Positions 58,830 through 64,000 of a stretch of DNA of 64,000 bases are shown here, piece by piece. A model generated the notes under the pieces. That model ran no database searches. It saw only the letters and a list, made by a program, of their open reading frames with translations, and was not told the origin of the DNA. Each line of letters begins with the position of its first letter. The first letter of the stretch is position 1. A program made the position numbers and the translations under genes. The stretch covers positions 1,054,001 to 1,118,000 of the forward strand of contig JADFUC010001453.1 of assembly GCA_019722365.1 (NCBI GenBank), in the 5' to 3' direction. Origin of the DNA: Lithospermum erythrorhizon (lineage: Eukaryota > Streptophyta > Magnoliopsida > Boraginales > Boraginaceae).

Positions 58830-61800
58830 ATGGGCTATATGTGTGATTTTTGTGGTGAACAGAGATCTGTTATTTATTGTCGTTCGGATGCTGCGAGTTT
58901 GTGTTTGTCTTGTGACCGTAATATTCACTCTGCAAATTCCCTTTCACGGCGCCATTCACGAACACTTGTATGTGAAAGATGCAACAAGCAACCAGCACTA
59001 GTTAGATGTATTGAGGAGAGGATATCACTTTGCCCAAACTGTGATTGGCAAACTCATTCTAATACTAGTGCCGTCTCAACACATAAGAGGCAAGCTGTTA
59101 GTTGTTATTCTGGTTGCCCTTCAGCTGCCGAGCTTTCTAATATGTGGTCATTCCTCCTTGATTTTCAATCAACTGGTGACACAACATGTGAGCAAGGAAT
59201 TGGTTCCATGAGCATAACTGATAACCGTCCTAACGATAACTCAAAGGCGGAAGAAGAGAACAATATTCCAGGTGAATCTGTTGCTACTGAGGCTGAAGGG
59301 CTACAAAAGATGGATAAACCCACTTTTCGGATGGGGATGGGGTCTTCGGTGCCTCTTAATGTGGAGCAGGCAACTGGAGCTGCAAGTGCTGCTTCTCCAA
59401 GGGTAAACATTTCTGCCCAAATAATTTAACCTTTAAGTTTGTGATATGTGGATAGATCATTTGTTGGTAGTGGCTTATCTTTCCAGGACCATCTTAATAC
59501 AGACTTTACTCCAATACATTTTTGTTTCTTCCAAATTGAGATGATTAGCAGTAAACTCTTTCTACAAGCCCCGTTATTATTTGCCTTTTATACCAGTGGA
59601 GCAAAAGAAGTTGCCTCTTAGAAATTTTAAGATAACAATGGTTATTGTCTTTAGAAGATGCCATTTTTGCATAATAACCCTTTCTGCATAATTTTTTCAT
59701 TAGCAGAATGCCATTTTCTATCTATATTAAATAACTTATGACCTCTGTTTTGCTATGAAAGCTGACCATTGGATAACTTTAGTCTTTAATCAATCCTTTG
59801 GATTGGCCCGATTTAATGGTATCTCTTCACTTTTCGAATTGAAAGAATGGAAGAAAAACAGTGCCACTACATGTGTTTACTTAGTATAATACTACTTGTA
59901 TTGTTTAGTGGAACTTTGACCGAGTGAATTCCGGAAAGGTAACCCCCGCCAAAAGGGGTGGATCTAGCCCATTGAAGATGGTGGTTCGAAATATACATTA
60001 AAAAAATTTAGACGATTTTTATACTATTAATAAATTATTTACAAGAAACTTTTTATTATGGGATAAGAAAATTTGTTAAAATGAGTAAATGTTGTCTTAA
60101 ATTAGTCCATCAAAATGTGAGTAAATTGTAATTCGGTCATAATAAACTACTAAAAATGAAGTTAGAGTGGCTAAGGTACTAATGCATAGATACAAAAAAA
60201 TATATGGTGGTGCAAAGAGTAGAACCCAAGACCTTGAGGATACATAATAGACTACTTACCAATTGACCTATACATATTTTGGTGGTTCAACTGAACCACC
60301 TTGAACCAATAGAGGTCTGCCCCTGCCCGCCAATTGAATTTGCTGTTATGACATTTCAAGAATTAATTGAATGGATCGTAGCTTATGGACCGATAGACAA
60401 ATGCCATTAATGTTTTAGGGCTATTGATAGAATTCAGTTTAATGTATTTCGATGTTGCCAATATCCCAAAAACTGATGTTTGTCTTGAATTTCCTTGTCA
60501 TGTAAGTGCTAAACAATCTACTATTATGCAGCTTTCAGAGACAAAAGGAACCTTTTTGTATGATGGTGCTGATGGTTTCTATGATAGTTTCAACATTGAT
60601 GAAGTTGATGTTGACCTAAGTATGGAGAATTATGATGATCTTTATGATAGAGCTCTTAACAATCCTGAGCAGCTGTTTGCTGATGATGACATTGGTGATT
60701 TTTTTGGAATGAAGGACATGACTGGTGTCGATTCAAACTGTCAGAGTGGACATCTACTGGAGGTTTAATTCTATCTCTTGGTTCTGATAGTTGCCACATT
60801 TGAATGCATATGGATTCTCTTCTTCTGGCAATGTTTCTAATATTTTTTCTGCTATTTTGTTATGTTAAGTGGTTGTCTTTTTTAATGTCATCTTCCTTTT
60901 AACAATTTGGAATCTCTATTTGAGCATCTCAATCCGAGTCCTTTTTACTCCCTCTGCCCAACTAAGTGCACCATACTGAACTCGTTTTGTTTTCTTGTTA
61001 GTGTTTCTTTGAACCAACTATATAGAGCTTTATGATTTCGAAAAGGATGTTATCCCCTGCTTAAATTCCCTCCATCTTTTTAATACATTTCCAAGATCTG
61101 TTAAGACTATTAATGATCTCTTTATTGACACTTATTATGCTAAGCATTGGCTTCACATGAGTTTGATATTTTTTGTCTTTAGCATCGTAGTGATCAGACT
61201 CACCATTTTGAATTCAATACATAATTATATGCTTTTGATAAACAGAAGGGTGTTTAGTAGAACAAAATGTTGAATAAGATATATTCCGTAATATATTTGA
61301 AAGAAACGTTGATGAGGAAAGACATAATTATAATGATCAAAGTCACCATTTTCATTGTTGGTTCTCTGAATATGCTGGCATACATGAACTGGATTTCTAG
61401 ATGTTTCATTAGCTGCAATGTCTCCTACAAGAGGTTCTCCCTTCCCATAATTCTCACTATTGTAGGTGTCATAATAATGATGTTTGTTAGCCATCATTTC
61501 CATCAAAATATAATAGCTTCTAATATTTATAGAAGAATTATATATTTATGTTCGAATCATGTGAAACTCATCTGGGCTTGAAGAAACGTGTTTTTTGTCC
61601 TGCACTATGAAATCCAATTGAAAGTATTGCAATTCTGACTGTAATATATTTTATATCCACTGGAGGGACCACCATCTGGACTGATTGGTAGAATTCAGCC
61701 ATCATGTAGTAATGCAGAATCCGCAGAATCTATGATGAGCTGCAAGACAGAGCCAGCAAACTTATGTTTTGCTAAGCAATTACATTCCAACCTTTCCTTT

Positions 61801-62348
61801 TCTGGCCTCACTGGGGAAAGTAGTGCTGGTGATTATCAAGATTGTGGTGCCTCTCCTATGCTTCTTATGGGAGAGCCACCATGGTGTCCACCAGGTCCTG
61901 AAAGTTCTCTCCCTTCAACCAGTAACAGGAATGATGCAGTTTTACGTTACAAAGAGAAGAAGAAAACACGCAAGTAAGATTGTTACTGATTCAGATGTCT
62001 TTAACTCGTTGTATATAAAAGAAAAATTACTCCCCTCCGTACCACTTTAGCAAGGTTTTGATTTGTCAAGAGTAATAATGTTTTGAGTCTTAATTGACCT
62101 TAGTGCAGGATCCTGTTTGCTATGATTATTTTTATTTCCTTGTTATTGATAAAATGATAACACCTTTTGTTGATACCAGACTTTTCGATAGCTTGCTGAA
62201 TTTTGTCATGTTGTGTAGATTTGAGAAAAAAGTAAGATACGCTTCGCGCAAGGCAAGAGCTGACGTCAGAAGGCGTGTAAAGGGACGGTTTGTAAAGGCT
62301 GGGGATCGTTATGATTATGATCCTATGAATCAAACTATGAGCATTTGA
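58830..62348 (+). CDS. CONSTANS-like B-box/CCT protein (COL9/COL10 type)
   Basis: Four coding exons: 58830-59402, 60532-60762, 61666-61973 and 62219-62348; 413 aa. Two B-box zinc fingers lie at the N-terminus: [18 protein letters not shown] (residues 4-21) with [20 protein letters not shown], then [13 protein letters not shown] with [10 protein letters not shown]. These keep the cysteines, aspartates and histidines of the fold. The middle has [19 protein letters not shown] and [18 protein letters not shown] full CCT domain ends the protein ([40 protein letters not shown]). This pattern is that of COL9/COL10, nuclear regulators tied to light and flowering time; the specific role here is inferred. 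The start is the ATG at 58830, since the upstream TTG in the same frame is not a start. The junction CCT exon 3/4 (KTRK|FEKK) is split within a codon. Confidence 0.94.
59951..60327. mobile_element. non-autonomous TIR-like element in B-box gene intron
   Basis: The left end GGGGTGGATCTAGCCCATTG and the inverted right end GGGGCAGACCTC are similar over about 30 bp, including a GGTGGTTC word on both sides. Length about 375 bp. Internally (60210-60280, minus strand) a tRNA-like A/B-box pair occurs. The same terminus is seen at 32922. Confidence 0.65.
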
Positions 62349-62656
62349 GTCTAAGACCTCCCAGAAGGCGTGTAGGGATAGAGATGCCAGTCATTGTATG
62401 GGGGCGAGACCTGTTGATTAGCTCCGGAAAAAATGTGACGAGGCATTATTATAAGCTAGCTGAATCAAATGCCACATGGATCTCAGAAAGCAGTCGGTCT
62501 ACTCAACTCTCTGATTAACAACATTTTTTCGGATATTCATTGATAGCGATGATCAATGACTCGCCCTCGAACTGTACTTTTTGGAAAAACGGCCATGTAT
62601 TAGGTACAAGCTCATATATCGGCTCGCTCATATTTCTCATCTGTGTTGTTAAGAAT

Positions 62657-62710
62657 CTGTTTACTGAAGTTTGGTAGTTGTGTCTGTTTACTGAAGTTTG
62701 GTAGTTGTGT
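62657..62710 (+). repeat. two-copy tandem repeat, period 27 bp, in B-box gene 3' UTR
   Basis: CTGTTTACTGAAGTTTGGTA followed by GTTGTGT is repeated without change at 62657 and 62684, so it is a recent duplication. Confidence 0.93.
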
Positions 62711-63589
62711 ACTAGAACAATTAAGATATATGTGCGTTGGAACCAGATTGTGTTATAATGAGCCTCATGTGTAAGTTTTTTAGGTGTGTAGAATGTGATA
62801 TGTATAGTATTGGACACAACTATAGGTCATGTAGCATCTTGTAATTTCACTATTCACTAGTTGTATGGTTAAATAATCGTTTTGTAACATTTGTGCATAA
62901 ATCAATATTTTTGTAAAGTTCTTCACCCAATACAGTACTCCGTATTATATTGTGGGGGCAAAAGATCATACAACTATGCAAGACACATCTAGTGTAGTTT
63001 GCATAAGAATCATCATCGACAAATATGAAATAAGGTAGTGACAGATTTTGATCTAATATAGAGAGGAGTCGAGAATGTCCAAAGTATTAAATTAATTTTT
63101 ATTCATTTATAATTGGTTTCTCTTAACCTCCCTCATAAGGATATCACAATCATTTCTACTAGAAATGCACATCAAACTTGTCATGCTTGTATCTCAAGTG
63201 AAAAACACATGGAATCTAGAAAATTTCCAGCTTAAGATCATGGTTTTTGTCCCAACAAGACAAAGAATGAATTTATCCCATTCTACCCTCTATAGTAAGA
63301 TGAATGAAATTACTTAGTACTAATAATAACTACTAGTAAAAGAAAACTAATTCCATAGAACACCCTCCAAGGAGTGAGGGGTCTTTAGTTAGATAAGTCA
63401 TTATTCAATAAGATGGTGACTTTCAATACCTTTATCGATGAAGAGTGTTTTTTTTTAATATTTGGCGATAATATTATTTGAAATCTGAGAGTATTCTGAC
63501 TTATGAGAGTATTACAAATATGAGACTCTTTGCTAACTAATATACAGTTAGAGAGCAATTAAAAACTAATACAAATAAGAGAAATATGT

Positions 63590-63645
63590 CTCCACTGAGA
63601 CTCGAACCCAAAACCTGATGCCACTAGGCTAGAAGTGATCTGTTC
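63590..63645 (-). mobile_element. SINE-like tRNA-derived head
   Basis: On the minus strand CTAGCCTAGTGGCATCAGG (A-box-like) is followed by TTTTGGGTTCGAGTCTC, a near-consensus pol III B box. An AT-rich body follows. The interval between boxes is short, so this is a worn or variant head. Confidence 0.55.
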
Positions 63646-64000
63646 GGATGAAAAGTGTTTTATTAAGAGATTGTGAAAAACTATATTGAGATTGTAAAAA
63701 GTTACATTGGAATTGTAAAAAGGTATATTAAAATTATAAACAATCAACTATTATGAAAAATTAATTTTTTTTTAGATAATTTTGAAACTGAGTGAGTATA
63801 ATGTAGTTATCAAACGAAAGATACCCGTGATTTGGAAACGATGTCTTCCCCTCTTCGTGCCTACTTTTGTGCCTCCTTACTTTATAAGATTACCGCATGT
63901 ATTATGAAGATCATGAATAGTTATAAACACTCAAGTCATAAACTTTATAAATAAGGTAAATGATATTTGGCGTCGATGATTTATACATTTTTATTGAGGG

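Larger units (their letters stand above)
62349..64000. other. B-box gene 3' UTR and right-hand intergenic DNA
   Basis: The 3' UTR probably extends a few hundred bases past 62348 and contains a 27-bp tandem duplication (62657-62710). From about 62900 on, no gene is seen. There is a TACTCCGTA motif at 62936 and a SINE-like head at 63590-63645. Confidence 0.45.

Overview
This window is nuclear DNA from a flowering plant, almost certainly a eudicot. The genes are split into many short exons by AT-rich GT-AG introns. The proteins match plant families closely, and short Stowaway-type inverted-repeat elements and SINE-like fragments lie between and inside genes. I cannot name the species. The recurring TACTCCGTA remnants fit Caryophyllales among others, but this is a weak hint. 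No prokaryotic operon, CRISPR array, tRNA or rRNA gene was seen.

Layout from left to right, ten genes: (1) minus strand, a WDR26-type LisH-CTLH-WD40 protein whose 3' exons lie left of the window; (2) plus, cytosolic 2,3-bisphosphoglycerate-independent phosphoglycerate mutase (9 coding exons, 561 aa); (3) plus, an intronless 196-aa P-loop kinase-like protein; (4) plus, RNA pseudouridine synthase 7-like (12 exons, 384 aa); (5) minus, a SWAP70-type PH/coiled-coil protein (10 exons, 504 aa); (6) minus, a GT47 exostosin-family glycosyltransferase (3 exons); (7) minus, RNA polymerase III subunit RPC7-like (8 coding exons, 175 aa); (8) plus, 20S proteasome subunit alpha type-2 (11 exons, 235 aa); (9) plus, the kinetochore scaffold KNL1 (about 16 coding exons, about 1178 aa); (10) plus, a COL9/COL10-type B-box/CCT transcription regulator (4 coding exons, 413 aa). 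I built the exon models by joining splice sites so that the reading frame and the conserved protein continue across every junction.

The genes are unrelated housekeeping or regulatory loci and do not form a pathway cluster. RPC7 and the proteasome gene are divergent and share an AT-rich upstream region of about 1.5 kb. The long AT-rich spacers (about 3.8-7.4, 13.6-15.7, 27.9-29.0, 42.8-43.9, 54-57.5 and 62.4-64 kb) hold only decayed repeats.

The unusual content is structural. Exon edges have been copied into neighbouring introns at RPC7 (two places) and KNL1, and KNL1 also has two in-frame exon duplications. Two introns use GC-AG splice sites, and the frame requires this. A roughly 1.15-kb foldback element lies upstream of the B-box gene. 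A candidate solo LTR of about 2.4 kb containing a GC-rich island sits inside a proteasome-gene intron. I found no clear new molecular system; the local exon-edge duplications are the most interesting signal.
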